Source: RUG563 sp045590215 (GTDB taxonomy: Bacteria > Bacillota > Clostridia > Christensenellales > Aristaeellaceae). From it: 64,000 nt of DNA. The notes beneath the pieces are model-generated. The model had not been told where the DNA came from, searched no databases, and saw only the letters and a program-made list of their open reading frames with translations. The stretch spans positions 30,056 through 94,055 of the forward strand of contig JAZNQO010000011.1 of NCBI GenBank assembly GCA_045590215.1, given 5' to 3'. Positions 35,333 to 42,475 of this stretch are shown in pieces (position 1 is the stretch's first letter; each line of letters begins with the position of its first letter). The translations under genes were made by a program, and so were the position numbers.

Positions 35333-35800
35333 TTAGCAATCTACCCAAAATGTTTGAATTGTCTGTAGATACCATTTATCAGTTTCTTGCCGATTTTTTA
35401 CGTATACTTTAATTGCATATTGCCCACTACCATTTGGTATCTCCAACTTGGAATACGATATAATTTTTCTTCCCTCATATATAGGCCTACAAACAGTATG
35501 AATAGTAGCATCATTTAGTGTAAGGCTATACTTCGAAATATCGACTGCTCGATTAGTTTTTAAATGCGTCAGTCTAATCAAAAAATCATAGGTATTATCT
35601 TTTACCATACATTCTATGGGGTTTTCATCAGATTTCACCGACAAAACAATATTAGTACAAATTAGCACATTAAAATCATCAACAAATGCTGTATCCCCCT
35701 CATTCCTCGCAGTGATTCTATCGAAAGGAAGGAGTGGGAACGTATCGTTACTAACCTTGTTAAAAGTTATCGCATTGACATTTAAATTTTTCATGCACAT
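35333..35800 (-). CDS. Unknown protein (155 aa), ICE cargo
   Basis: No family is recognised. The protein is soluble, with no signal peptide, and reads as mostly beta (NDTFPLLPFDRITARNEGDT, then LICTNIVLSVKSDENP and GSGQYAIKVYVKNRQ). Base composition is clearly more A/T-rich than the conjugation genes. The ATG has GGAGG six bases upstream. It follows the two-helix membrane protein gene by 50 bases and ends before a bidirectional terminator, so the two form a small operon of unknown function set between the two par modules. Confidence 0.7.
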   Translation of the reverse strand: MCMKNLNVNAITFNKVSNDTFPLLPFDRITARNEGDTAFVDDFNVLICTNIVLSVKSDENPIECMVKDNTYDFLIRLTHLKTNRAVDISKYSLTLNDATIHTVCRPIYEGRKIISYSKLEIPNGSGQYAIKVYVKNRQETDKWYLQTIQTFWVDC

Positions 35801-35850
35801 ACTGATCCTCCATACTTAGTTAAATGTATCATACGAAAAAAGGAAGCTTT

Positions 35851-36288
35851 CTATTCTACTGTGTTCATGTTTTCTTCAGCCCAATTTTTTTTGCTTGGAG
35901 GATATGGAGTCTCTTGATCGAATCGAAATCTTAGCGGTATTTCGTGGACGTCTCTTTCCAGCAACTTGATATGTTCTAATGTTTGAAGGCATGTCTTTTG
36001 AAGTTCGGATGAATCATCGTAACTCTTAAACCCCATAAACATAGAAACAAGAGCCAATACAGTTGCTACTACGCCAAGAATAACACTTGTAAACTGATTC
36101 CATACTTCGACACCTCGGACACGTGCTGGGAACCATGTGCCAATAATCACTTCGGCAAACAATGGAAATATAAACCCTATCAATACAACAATCAATAGCA
36201 ACCCAAAAGTCCAAGTCTTCAGCGAATGCTCCCTCGACCAGAAACTATTATGTACTTTATCAGATGATCTTTCATGCTTCGGTTCCAT
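35851..36288 (-). CDS. Two-helix membrane protein, ICE cargo
   Basis: This 145-residue protein has a polar N-terminus and two membrane helices (about 27-46 FGLLLIVVLIGFIFPLFAEV and 66-86 FTSVILGVVATVLALVSMFM). A cytoplasmic C-terminal tail begins FKSYDDSSELQKTC and may form a coiled coil. No family is recognised. It is A/T-rich. It is the first gene after a perfect sigma-A promoter and an attenuator-like leader (36317-36452) and is followed by the 155-residue gene. The layout (membrane effector plus soluble partner) is seen in several defence pairs, but that function is only a guess. Confidence 0.7.
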   Translation of the reverse strand: MEPKHERSSDKVHNSFWSREHSLKTWTFGLLLIVVLIGFIFPLFAEVIIGTWFPARVRGVEVWNQFTSVILGVVATVLALVSMFMGFKSYDDSSELQKTCLQTLEHIKLLERDVHEIPLRFRFDQETPYPPSKKNWAEENMNTVE

Positions 36289-36316
36289 GGTTCAACTTCC
36301 TTTCCCAAAATAAAAA

Positions 36317-36336
36317 GCCGCACACCCTCTTGCGAC
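36317..36336 (-). terminator. Attenuator-like terminator in cargo leader
   Basis: On the minus strand GTCGCA pairs with TGCGGC (one T-G) and is followed by TTTTTATTTT, directly before the AAGGAAG ribosome binding site of the membrane protein gene. A second hairpin (TATAATG/CATTATA) and a long-range ATGCAA/TTGCAT pairing upstream offer alternative folds. Confidence 0.65.
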
Positions 36337-36362
36337 AGCATGCAACTTATAATGTGTTAGCA

Positions 36363-36419
36363 TTATATTTTTTCATCCCTCGGCTGGACTTGCATTTGCC
36401 TGCTGTCTTTGGGATGCAT
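36363..36419 (-). other. Leader ORF of the cargo operon
   Basis: Eighteen codons (MHPKDSRQMQVQPRDEKI) run between the promoter and the attenuator hairpin. The first ATG falls at the predicted transcription start, so it would be leaderless. The internal ATG (10-residue peptide) has a weak AGCAGG upstream. This layout is typical of ribosome-mediated attenuation. Confidence 0.45.
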
Positions 36420-36423
36420 TTTA

Positions 36424-36452
36424 ATTATACTCCTTAAAGCTAAGTCTGTCAA
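36424..36452 (-). promoter_or_regulatory. Perfect sigma-A promoter of cargo operon
   Basis: Minus strand: TTGACA (36447-36452), 17-base spacer, TATAAT (36424-36429), a full consensus. It drives the leader and the two unknown cargo genes. Confidence 0.85.
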
Positions 36453-36567
36453 GTAGTTTCCGAATTCTTGACTTGACCAGGAGCTTCTCCTGCGACAGAT
36501 TAATAGTTTTCTCTGCCTACTTCTTGGGCATCAACACACATCCTGTCCATAACAATGGCGCCACTAC

Positions 36568-36904
36568 TTAAACATCAACGACCTTCAAACCATCCCATTG
36601 ACGGACAGTATTGATAAAGGTATTCTGGAGTCCAGCGATCTGGCTGGCATGGTGCCGCCTGTGAACGACAACAATGTCATAGTCGCCTTCCTTCCGAGTT
36701 CGCACGACATTCGGGACAAGCACACCGTGTTCCCGAATGCTCTCGGCGGTGTCCAGCACCTTGAAGGGATGATTTTTGAACGGGTGCAGTTCTGCCATCG
36801 GCAGTTCTACGATCCGTTCCGGGTTGGCATCGGCTCTGCTTTCCTCTGAGGAAAAACAGATCATCGACCGAGGTCAGCTTGATTTTTGCTGCGCTGCTTT
36901 TCAA
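36568..36904 (-). pseudogene. parB: Degenerate parB copy 2
   Basis: The start (MKSSAAKIKLTSVDDLF, TTG codon with GGAGGTGATGAAG upstream) matches intact parB. An extra T in a T run near 36857-36862 then shifts the frame. The next frame continues the match (ELHPFKNHPFKV, IREHGVLVP, HRRHHASQIAG) with a six-codon deletion after FKV. After SQIAGL the similarity stops and the remaining two thirds of the gene are missing. It is a decayed duplicate next to an intact parA. Confidence 0.88.
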
Positions 36905-37661
36905 TCTTCATCACCTCCTGCGTCAGAGCGCGGTACACTGTTGCCACCTTGCCCTTGGGATCGTGGGCATAGATGCTCTTGCCCTCTGCGCTGATTTCAG
37001 CGGCGCGGACAGAATGAGGAACATCCGTGGTAAACACCCTGACTCTGCTGCCATAGTTCTCACGGGCATAATTCGTGCGGTTGTCCACCATGGTAAGCAG
37101 AATGCCATCGATCTTCAGCTTGGGATTGATCTGACGCTGCACTTTGCCAACGGTTTTGAGCAGCTGTTCCAGACCTTTAGCCGGAAGATACTGCGCCTGA
37201 ACCGGAATGATGACGCTGTTGGCTGCTGCCAGCGAATTGATCGTCAGCATCCCAAGGGAAGGCATACAGTCGATCAGGATGTGGTCATACTGCTTTTTCA
37301 GCGGTTCCAGGACTTGCTGCAGCACAGTTTCGCGGCTCATGACATTCATGAGCGTAACTTCCATGCCCGCAAGGTCGATGCTGACAGGAAGCAGATCGAC
37401 GCCTTCCGCATGATGCAGGATTCCTTCTCCGGGGATGTTGGGTTCGTCAGTGATGACGTTTCCCATGAGAGTAGAGAGTGTGCAGGGCAGGGTATCCGGC
37501 TGGGGATAACAAAGGCTGATGGTCAAGCTGGCCTGCGGATCGTAGTCCACCAGCAGAACCTTTTTGCCTTCCTGTGCCAATCCGATGCCCAGATTGGCGG
37601 TTGTGGTCGTTTTGCCAACGCCGCCCTTTTGGTTGGCGATGGCAATGGTTTGAGCTGTCAA
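36861..37661 (-). CDS. parA: ParA copy 2 (intact)
   Basis: This 266-residue ParA/Soj ATPase has the deviant Walker A ANQKGGVGKTTTT near residues 7-19, DYDPQASLT, DCMPSLGMLT, and an intact C-terminus (EISAEGKSIYAHDPKGK ... ALTQEVMKIEKQ). The start is TTG with GGAGGTGATCAAA upstream. It overlaps the broken parB2 start by 44 bases. It is close in sequence to copy 1. If ICE partition works, this ParA may pair in trans with the intact parB at 33084-34019. Confidence 0.9.
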   Translation of the reverse strand: MTAQTIAIANQKGGVGKTTTTANLGIGLAQEGKKVLLVDYDPQASLTISLCYPQPDTLPCTLSTLMGNVITDEPNIPGEGILHHAEGVDLLPVSIDLAGMEVTLMNVMSRETVLQQVLEPLKKQYDHILIDCMPSLGMLTINSLAAANSVIIPVQAQYLPAKGLEQLLKTVGKVQRQINPKLKIDGILLTMVDNRTNYARENYGSRVRVFTTDVPHSVRAAEISAEGKSIYAHDPKGKVATVYRALTQEVMKIEKQRSKNQADLGR

Positions 37662-37684
37662 TTTGATCACCTCCGCATAAAAAT

Positions 37685-37732
37685 AAAGCGGCATGCATCT
37701 TCCGTTACTGAAACGGGGACATATGCCGCTTT
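37685..37732 (-). terminator. Hairpin before parA copy 2
   Basis: AAAGCGGCAT and ATGCCGCTTT form a ten-pair outer stem, with an inner CCGTT/AACGG stem, followed by ATTTTTATG on the minus strand and then directly by the GGAGG of parA. On the plus strand it is followed by TTTTC, so it may work both ways. Confidence 0.7.
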
Positions 37733-38029
37733 TTCATACAGCCTCTTGAGGGACTGCATATTGACGTGAAGTTGTCTTTTTCGTATAATTTGTCTGTCAA
37801 GGTTGTGGCGTGAAACCACGGTTTTGATTCGAACCAGAGTTCGTTGGTGTTCGTTTCCCGCCCTGGCTCTGCTAACATTTTGCTAACAGGACGCAAAAAC
37901 AAGCGGAAAAACAGGACAAAACCGAGTGACACCAGAAAACACGGAATTCGCCTAAAAGCCTTGTATTTCAAGGGTTTCAGGAACACGGCATAACATCGCA
38001 ATACAGCATGGATCAGACGATTTTTTGTG
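37733..38029. other. ICE right-end noncoding region
   Basis: No gene is seen. It contains several GTTCG/CGAAC motifs, the direct repeat TGCTAACA at 37870-37888 and a lone TTGACA at 37793-37798 (minus strand) without a -10. The position next to the attachment site suggests integrase arm sites. Confidence 0.5.
37870..37888 (+). repeat. Direct repeat TGCTAACA near ICE end
   Basis: Two copies of TGCTAACA (37870-37877 and 37881-37888) are separated by TTT, about 140 bases inside the attachment site. This would suit an integrase or excisionase arm-binding site; that role is inferred. Confidence 0.4.
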
Positions 38030-38074
38030 CTCCTAAGCGGAAGGCCGTGGGTTCGAATCCCGCCGGGCGTGCCA
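38030..38074 (+). other. ICE attachment site: 3' part of tRNA-Arg(CCT)
   Basis: The sequence contains the anticodon loop CTCCTAA, the 3' anticodon stem GCGGA, variable loop, T arm (GTGGG-TTCGAAT-CCCGC), 3' acceptor strand, discriminator G and CCA. The upstream bases (TTGTG) cannot pair with GCGGA and no D arm exists, so only the 3' half is present. A tRNA 3' fragment followed by its own terminator at the edge of an ICE is the usual footprint of tyrosine-recombinase integration. Confidence 0.85.
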
Positions 38075-38108
38075 AAATGCCGCAAACACAAAGGTTTGCG
38101 GCATTTTT
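38075..38108 (+). terminator. Terminator of the original tRNA-Arg gene
   Basis: AAATGCCGCAAAC and GTTTGCGGCATTT form a perfect 13-pair stem with a six-base loop, ending in T residues. It directly follows CCA, as expected for the resident tRNA gene before ICE insertion. Confidence 0.9.
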
Positions 38109-38217
38109 CATGCAGTTTTTCAGCGCACCGCCATTCTTGACACCGGCAAAATCTTTGTGCTATAGGCAAGATAGCATGCTGCTCGCGGAAACTTTTTGTG
38201 CTCTGACGCTTTTTTGC

Positions 38218-39378
38218 TTATTTCTGTCCGGCAGCATCCTTGCAGCAGCACAGGCTGCACACTGCCATACATACGGCACACAAGGCCATCCCTGCTTTGA
38301 GGCTCATCAGGCCTTCCAGTGCGGCAATCAAGGGCGATGAAAGCCCCTGACCCAGATAGAGTGCGAGCATGATGCCGGTGGTGGCAAGGAGGGTGTTTTC
38401 CCTTTGCCTGTCGCAGCCCAGCGTAATCACGCAGGGAATCATGGCACCGCCAATCAAACAGGACGCAATCAGCATAAGGCGCAGCAGCCAGCCATTCATG
38501 GTGAAAAGCCCCAGCAGCAGCAAAGCTCCGCTTACAAAGCCGCTGACCGCCACATATTTTCCCGGTTTTACGGGCAGAAAAGGCATCAGCATTCTGGACA
38601 CCATCACTCCGAAAAACACACAGGACTGGGCAGGCAATGAGATATTGCCGCCGAGGCCGTCCGCATAACGATTGGCCCATGTATTGAGCCCGGAGAGGAA
38701 AATGCCGTGAAAGAAGATAGCAACGGTGAGCCAGATGAGGCCGCCCTTATGCAGTGCCGGCAGGATTTCCTTGGGGGATAAGGCTTTGGCCGATAAAACT
38801 TCCCTGTCCGTTATGTTTCCTGCCTTTTTAACGATGAACGCCCCCAGCAATATCAACAGCCCGGCCATGGCAATGACCAGATAAATGCGCTGCCAGAGCA
38901 TTCCGCTATTCAGCATCGCCGCATAGCCCATGGGCGAAAGCACGCTTGATAAACCATAGGCCGTATGCAGCATGCACATCATGATCACCGCCATCCGCCC
39001 GGTATACAAATCCGCCATGCAGGCAGAAAGCAGGGTATCCATCAGCCCCAGGCCAAACCCGGCAATGAACCATCCGGCCACATACAAGGCATAGCTTTTC
39101 GCCGCCCACATCACCATAAGCCCTGCGGCACAGATGACCACGGCAATTTTCAATAGCGTGCGTTTTTTCCATCTGCCCTGCAGGGAAAAAGCACCGGCCA
39201 GTGCCAGTATGCCGCCAAGGAACGCCATGGAATTAGCCAGCCCCTGCCGGGAAGGATCCAGATGGAAATTATCAATCATGGATGTCAAAAGTGACCCTTG
39301 CACCGCAAAAATGGCCGATAAAAATGCCATATACAAAAGCAAAAAGGCAGTAATCAGTTGTCTTTCTGTTTTCTTCAT
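38218..39378 (-). CDS. MFS transporter
   Basis: This 386-residue membrane protein has about twelve hydrophobic helices and the Major Facilitator layout. A basic loop (RWKKRTLL) follows helix 2, and a longer central loop (about 185-210, SAKALSPKEILPALHK) separates the two six-helix halves. The substrate cannot be told from sequence; family members move sugars, drugs or small acids. It lies 30 bases after the GDPD-like gene on the same strand, so they may share a transcript. It is the first intact chromosomal gene to the right of the ICE. Confidence 0.85.
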   Translation of the reverse strand: MKKTERQLITAFLLLYMAFLSAIFAVQGSLLTSMIDNFHLDPSRQGLANSMAFLGGILALAGAFSLQGRWKKRTLLKIAVVICAAGLMVMWAAKSYALYVAGWFIAGFGLGLMDTLLSACMADLYTGRMAVIMMCMLHTAYGLSSVLSPMGYAAMLNSGMLWQRIYLVIAMAGLLILLGAFIVKKAGNITDREVLSAKALSPKEILPALHKGGLIWLTVAIFFHGIFLSGLNTWANRYADGLGGNISLPAQSCVFFGVMVSRMLMPFLPVKPGKYVAVSGFVSGALLLLGLFTMNGWLLRLMLIASCLIGGAMIPCVITLGCDRQRENTLLATTGIMLALYLGQGLSSPLIAALEGLMSLKAGMALCAVCMAVCSLCCCKDAAGQK

Positions 39379-39407
39379 CCGTATGCCTCCAAAGCGGCTA
39401 AAGCTGC

Positions 39408-40214
39408 TTATTTTTTCGGGGTGAACAATTCAAAAATGGGATAATGATAGGCTTTTGCATTGTCCAGCACCTGTTGGGAGCGCACCGTCCAGCAGGCAAG
39501 CCTCGGCTGGAAGAGGTGCTTCATGACATACATGGAAAGGTTCCGATCCTCCGGCACCGAATAGGCCACGAAATGCGGCCGGCTGATGACGTTCACCAAC
39601 AGATATTTCAGCAGGAGATGCGCAGCCAGGCTGCCGCTCTTATCCCATTTTGCGCCGTCTGCCAATTGCCCCCGAAGGATGTGGGGCGCATGCTTTCTGA
39701 AATAGAGCATCGCCAAGGGGTCAAAGGACTCCACGCAGTATGCACCCTGATAATTCTTCAGGATTTCCCATGTGGCGGCAGCGTTTTTGGCTGCGCCCCC
39801 TTCCCTTTTCACTTCCACAATCAGGGGCGTTTCCCCGTCCACCATGTCCAATACTTCCGTAAGAAGGGGAATCCGGCTTCCATCCGGCAGGGGAATTTCG
39901 CAAAGCTCCCCATAGGTCACTTCGCAGATTTTCTTCTCCACGCCGCATATTCTTTTCAGATCGCCGTCGTGATGCACAATGAGCTGGCCGTCCTTGGTGC
40001 ATTGCACGTCCAATTCCATGCCATAGCCTTTTTCCACCGCCAAGCGGAAGGCCTCCATGCTGTTTTCAATCACCCGTTTATTGCCGTCATGCAGCCCCCG
40101 ATGGGCATAGAACCAGGAAAGCAACGCACTGTCATCCGGCCGCTTTTTACAGGGGTATATCAAAAACAGATACAGGGCAAAAAGCACTGCTACTCCTATC
40201 ACAAAAGTCATCAT
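39408..40214 (-). CDS. Glycerophosphodiester phosphodiesterase family
   Basis: This 268-residue protein has an N-terminal membrane helix and then the GDPD TIM-barrel motifs: AHRGLHD, ENSMEAF, ELDVQ and HHDGDL, with the metal- and phosphate-binding His, Glu and Asp residues present. It would hydrolyse glycerophosphodiesters from lipids or teichoic acid at the membrane. Four ATG codons are close together; 40214 has GGAGG nine bases upstream and is preferred over 40223. Confidence 0.9.
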   Translation of the reverse strand: MMTFVIGVAVLFALYLFLIYPCKKRPDDSALLSWFYAHRGLHDGNKRVIENSMEAFRLAVEKGYGMELDVQCTKDGQLIVHHDGDLKRICGVEKKICEVTYGELCEIPLPDGSRIPLLTEVLDMVDGETPLIVEVKREGGAAKNAAATWEILKNYQGAYCVESFDPLAMLYFRKHAPHILRGQLADGAKWDKSGSLAAHLLLKYLLVNVISRPHFVAYSVPEDRNLSMYVMKHLFQPRLACWTVRSQQVLDNAKAYHYPIFELFTPKK

Positions 40215-40307
40215 TTCCATCATCCTCCATCAACCTTTTCGGATGTTTTTTCTACCCTTCGATGTTCCTTTATGATACCCATATTCCCGAAAAAAGTCAA
40301 TCAAAAA

Positions 40308-40329
40308 CGCCTCCCGAAAGCGGAAGGCG
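40308..40329 (-). terminator. Terminator of esterase gene
   Basis: Minus strand: CGCCTTCCG pairs with CGGGAGGCG around a short loop and is followed by TTTTTG, 15 bases after the esterase stop. Confidence 0.8.
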
Positions 40330-40344
40330 CAAGGGAATCAGGCA

Positions 40345-41205
40345 TCAGTCCTGGAAAATGGCCTTGGCGAAATGATACAGCCCGTTTTTCCACACATTGA
40401 AATCATGGCCGCCCGGCATTTCATAGAAAACGCAGGCCGTACCGTTTTGCTTGAGGGTATTGGCGTAGGTAACAGGCCATTCCCCTACCACATTATCACT
40501 CTTTCCGGCGTTGATGAGGATATAGGTATCTTCATACCCTTCCTGCACCTTGAAAGCAGCCGTTTCAAACAGCCCCTTCTCCGCAAAATAGGGCAGCACG
40601 CCGGGAGCCGGGCAAAAAGCCCCGATATAGCCGAAGGTTTCCGGCATGGAAAGGCCGATGTAGAGGGCTTCTCTGCCGCCCATGGAAAGCCCGGCAACGG
40701 CCATGTTTTCCCGGCCTTCCTTCAGCTTATAATTTTCTTTCAGGAAGGGCAGAAGATCCTCCTGCAAATCATGAATGAAATAATCAAAGGCGGCAAAGGC
40801 TTCGGGGGTATACATGCCGGGATTGCCGTCCGATAATTTCAGGGCCTTGATATCGGGGGTTACGATAATCATGTCCTTGGCTTCGCCCTTATTCGCCAGA
40901 TTGCCAACCACCACGCCCGGCTTGCCGCCGTTCCATTCGCTGGCATTGCCGCCGATGCCGTGGAGCAAAAAGAGCAGAGGATAAGCCTGCTCCGGGTCAT
41001 AACCTGCAGGGAGATAGACAAAGCAATTGCGTTCCTTTTGGCAAGCCGTGGAATAATAGGTTTTATACTCCATTTTACCGTATTCCACGCCCTCTATTTT
41101 TACATCAAAATCAACAGGCGTCTGCATATCCATTTCCTCCTGTGCGAAAGCACCGCCGCACACAAATACACACATCATCATCACAATCATCAGGAATTTT
41201 AACAT
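40345..41205 (-). CDS. Secreted esterase (alpha/beta hydrolase)
   Basis: This 286-residue protein has a signal peptide ending near AFA (21) and an esterase-D/feruloyl-esterase-like fold. Motifs are FVYLPAGYD, LLFLLHGIGG (oxyanion region), the nucleophile Ser174 in GLSMGG, and His in PGGHDFNVW near the end. Secreted members often deacylate xylan or other plant polymers; the exact substrate is unknown. It stands alone, with a perfect promoter upstream (41241-41269) and its own terminator. Confidence 0.88.
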   Translation of the reverse strand: MLKFLMIVMMMCVFVCGGAFAQEEMDMQTPVDFDVKIEGVEYGKMEYKTYYSTACQKERNCFVYLPAGYDPEQAYPLLFLLHGIGGNASEWNGGKPGVVVGNLANKGEAKDMIIVTPDIKALKLSDGNPGMYTPEAFAAFDYFIHDLQEDLLPFLKENYKLKEGRENMAVAGLSMGGREALYIGLSMPETFGYIGAFCPAPGVLPYFAEKGLFETAAFKVQEGYEDTYILINAGKSDNVVGEWPVTYANTLKQNGTACVFYEMPGGHDFNVWKNGLYHFAKAIFQD

Positions 41206-41240
41206 TTTCGCTGCTTCCTTCCCATTTCTTTTCTGTATTT

Positions 41241-41269
41241 ATTATAAAAAATTGAAAAAAATGTGTCAA
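41241..41269 (-). promoter_or_regulatory. Perfect sigma-A promoter of esterase gene
   Basis: Minus strand: TTGACA (41264-41269), 17-base spacer, TATAAT (41241-41246), about 36 bases before the ATG. Confidence 0.88.
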
Positions 41270-41295
41270 TCGCTGTTTCCTCCTGTTTCCGGCTG

Positions 41296-41304
41296 TGGTA
41301 TAAT
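41296..41304 (+). promoter_or_regulatory. Extended -10 promoter of oxidoreductase gene
   Basis: Plus strand TGGTATAAT: a consensus -10 with the TG extension, and only a weak -35 (TTTCCT) 17 bases upstream. It lies about 155 bases before the oxidoreductase ATG, so the transcript has a long untranslated leader with no recognised riboswitch. Confidence 0.65.
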
Positions 41305-41460
41305 AAATTCAAGACAAATTGATCCCGAAAGGGAATTTCAGCAAACAGAACCATTCTTCCCGCAAAACGTACTGCAGCAAAAGGCAAATTTCCATGGCTT
41401 ATTGGCCTCACCGAGCAAAAGACGAAACATCCCATCACAACAAACAGGAGGAACGAAAAC

Positions 41461-42432
41461 ATGGGCAAAATCAATTGGGGGGTATTGGGCACAGCGGATA
41501 TCGCAAAGGGCTGCACCATTCCCGGCATGATGCAGGCAGATAACTGCCATCTCTATGCCATCGCAGGCAGAAAGCTGGAGAAGGCCGAGGCCTTTCAGCA
41601 GCAGTTCGGCTTTGAAAAGGCCTATGGCAGCTATGACGAATTATTGAACGATGAAAAGGTGCAGGCTGTTTATATTCCCCTGCCCAATGAGCTTCATCTG
41701 GAATGGACGAAAAAGGCTCTGCAGGCAAAAAAGCACGTTTTGTGCGAAAAGCCCCTGACCCCCACCGCTGAACAGGCAGCAGAACTGTATCAGTGCGCCA
41801 AGGAAAACGGCGTGATCCTCATGGAAGCCTTTGCCTATCTCCACAGCCCCTTTGTGGCAGCGGTGAAGGAAGATGTAAAAAAGCTGGGCAATATCCGCTA
41901 TATGGAATCCGCTTTTGTGACCAGCGATTATCCCATCGAAAACATCCGCATGCGCAAGGAAACCTTCGGCGGCTGCACCTATGACCTTGGCTGCTATGCC
42001 ACCAGCCAGATTTTGTGGATGCTGGATGAAGAGCCCACGGAAATTCAGGCTTCCGCTCTTTTTACTGCCCAGGGTGTTGATACCTTATCCTGCGGCGTTT
42101 TCGCCTTTGAAAGCGGTGCCAAGGCGCATTTCACCTGCGGCATGGTGTTCAACACCGAAAAACCCCAGCGGATGGATCGCTTCCAGATTCACGGCACAAA
42201 AGGCAGTATCTATTCCGCCGCGCCCTTCAACGGCGAAGGGGAATTGAGCTATACGCTCGTGATCGACGGACAAGCGGAAGAAAAGAAAGTTTTCTGCCCC
42301 CAGAACTATAAGCTGGAAGTGGAGCAGCTGGGCCGCTGCATCCTGAAGGGCGAAACGCCCCACGTTTCCGAAACGTTCACCCTGAAAAACGCCCGCACAA
42401 TTGACCGCATTCTTTCCTCCATCGGCTATTGA
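41461..42432 (+). CDS. Gfo/Idh/MocA family oxidoreductase
   Basis: This 323-residue NAD(P)-dependent dehydrogenase has an N-terminal Rossmann motif (WGVLGTADIAKG, 6-17), the family EKP motif (CEKPLTPTAEQA, Lys97) and a C-terminal alpha/beta domain with GGCTYDLGCY. Members oxidise sugars, inositols or related alcohols; the substrate is not visible. The ATG has GGAGG nine bases upstream. It is followed 43 bases later by the CotH-type gene on the same strand. Confidence 0.93.
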   Translation: MGKINWGVLGTADIAKGCTIPGMMQADNCHLYAIAGRKLEKAEAFQQQFGFEKAYGSYDELLNDEKVQAVYIPLPNELHLEWTKKALQAKKHVLCEKPLTPTAEQAAELYQCAKENGVILMEAFAYLHSPFVAAVKEDVKKLGNIRYMESAFVTSDYPIENIRMRKETFGGCTYDLGCYATSQILWMLDEEPTEIQASALFTAQGVDTLSCGVFAFESGAKAHFTCGMVFNTEKPQRMDRFQIHGTKGSIYSAAPFNGEGELSYTLVIDGQAEEKKVFCPQNYKLEVEQLGRCILKGETPHVSETFTLKNARTIDRILSSIGY

Positions 42433-42475
42433 TTGTGCCGCATGGACGGAACTTGATAAAGGAGCATATACCGCC

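Larger units (their letters stand above)
1..38074. mobile_element. Integrative conjugative element (right part)
   Basis: This is a continuous minus-strand block of conjugation genes: a MobC-like protein, topoisomerase III, VirB4, VirB6-like, Maff2, VirD4, PcfB, a C40 peptidase, a sortase with its adhesin, and ParA/ParB. Families and order match the ICEs of Clostridia whose genes are named after C. difficile CD1107-CD1115 (Tn1549/CTn-like). The right boundary is a 3' tRNA-Arg fragment at 38030-38074. The left end, with the relaxase, integrase and the restored tRNA, is outside the window. That the element is intact and can move is inferred, not shown. Confidence 0.9.

Noticed and set aside
37780..37800. 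Promoter for parA copy 2 based on TTGACA
   Set aside because: No -10 sequence lies 16-18 bases downstream of the TTGACA.
37705..38169. 154-residue minus-strand reading frame with GIRTHGLPLRST-like text
   Set aside because: It crosses the tRNA-Arg fragment and its terminator; such text is the usual false translation of the antisense of a tRNA.
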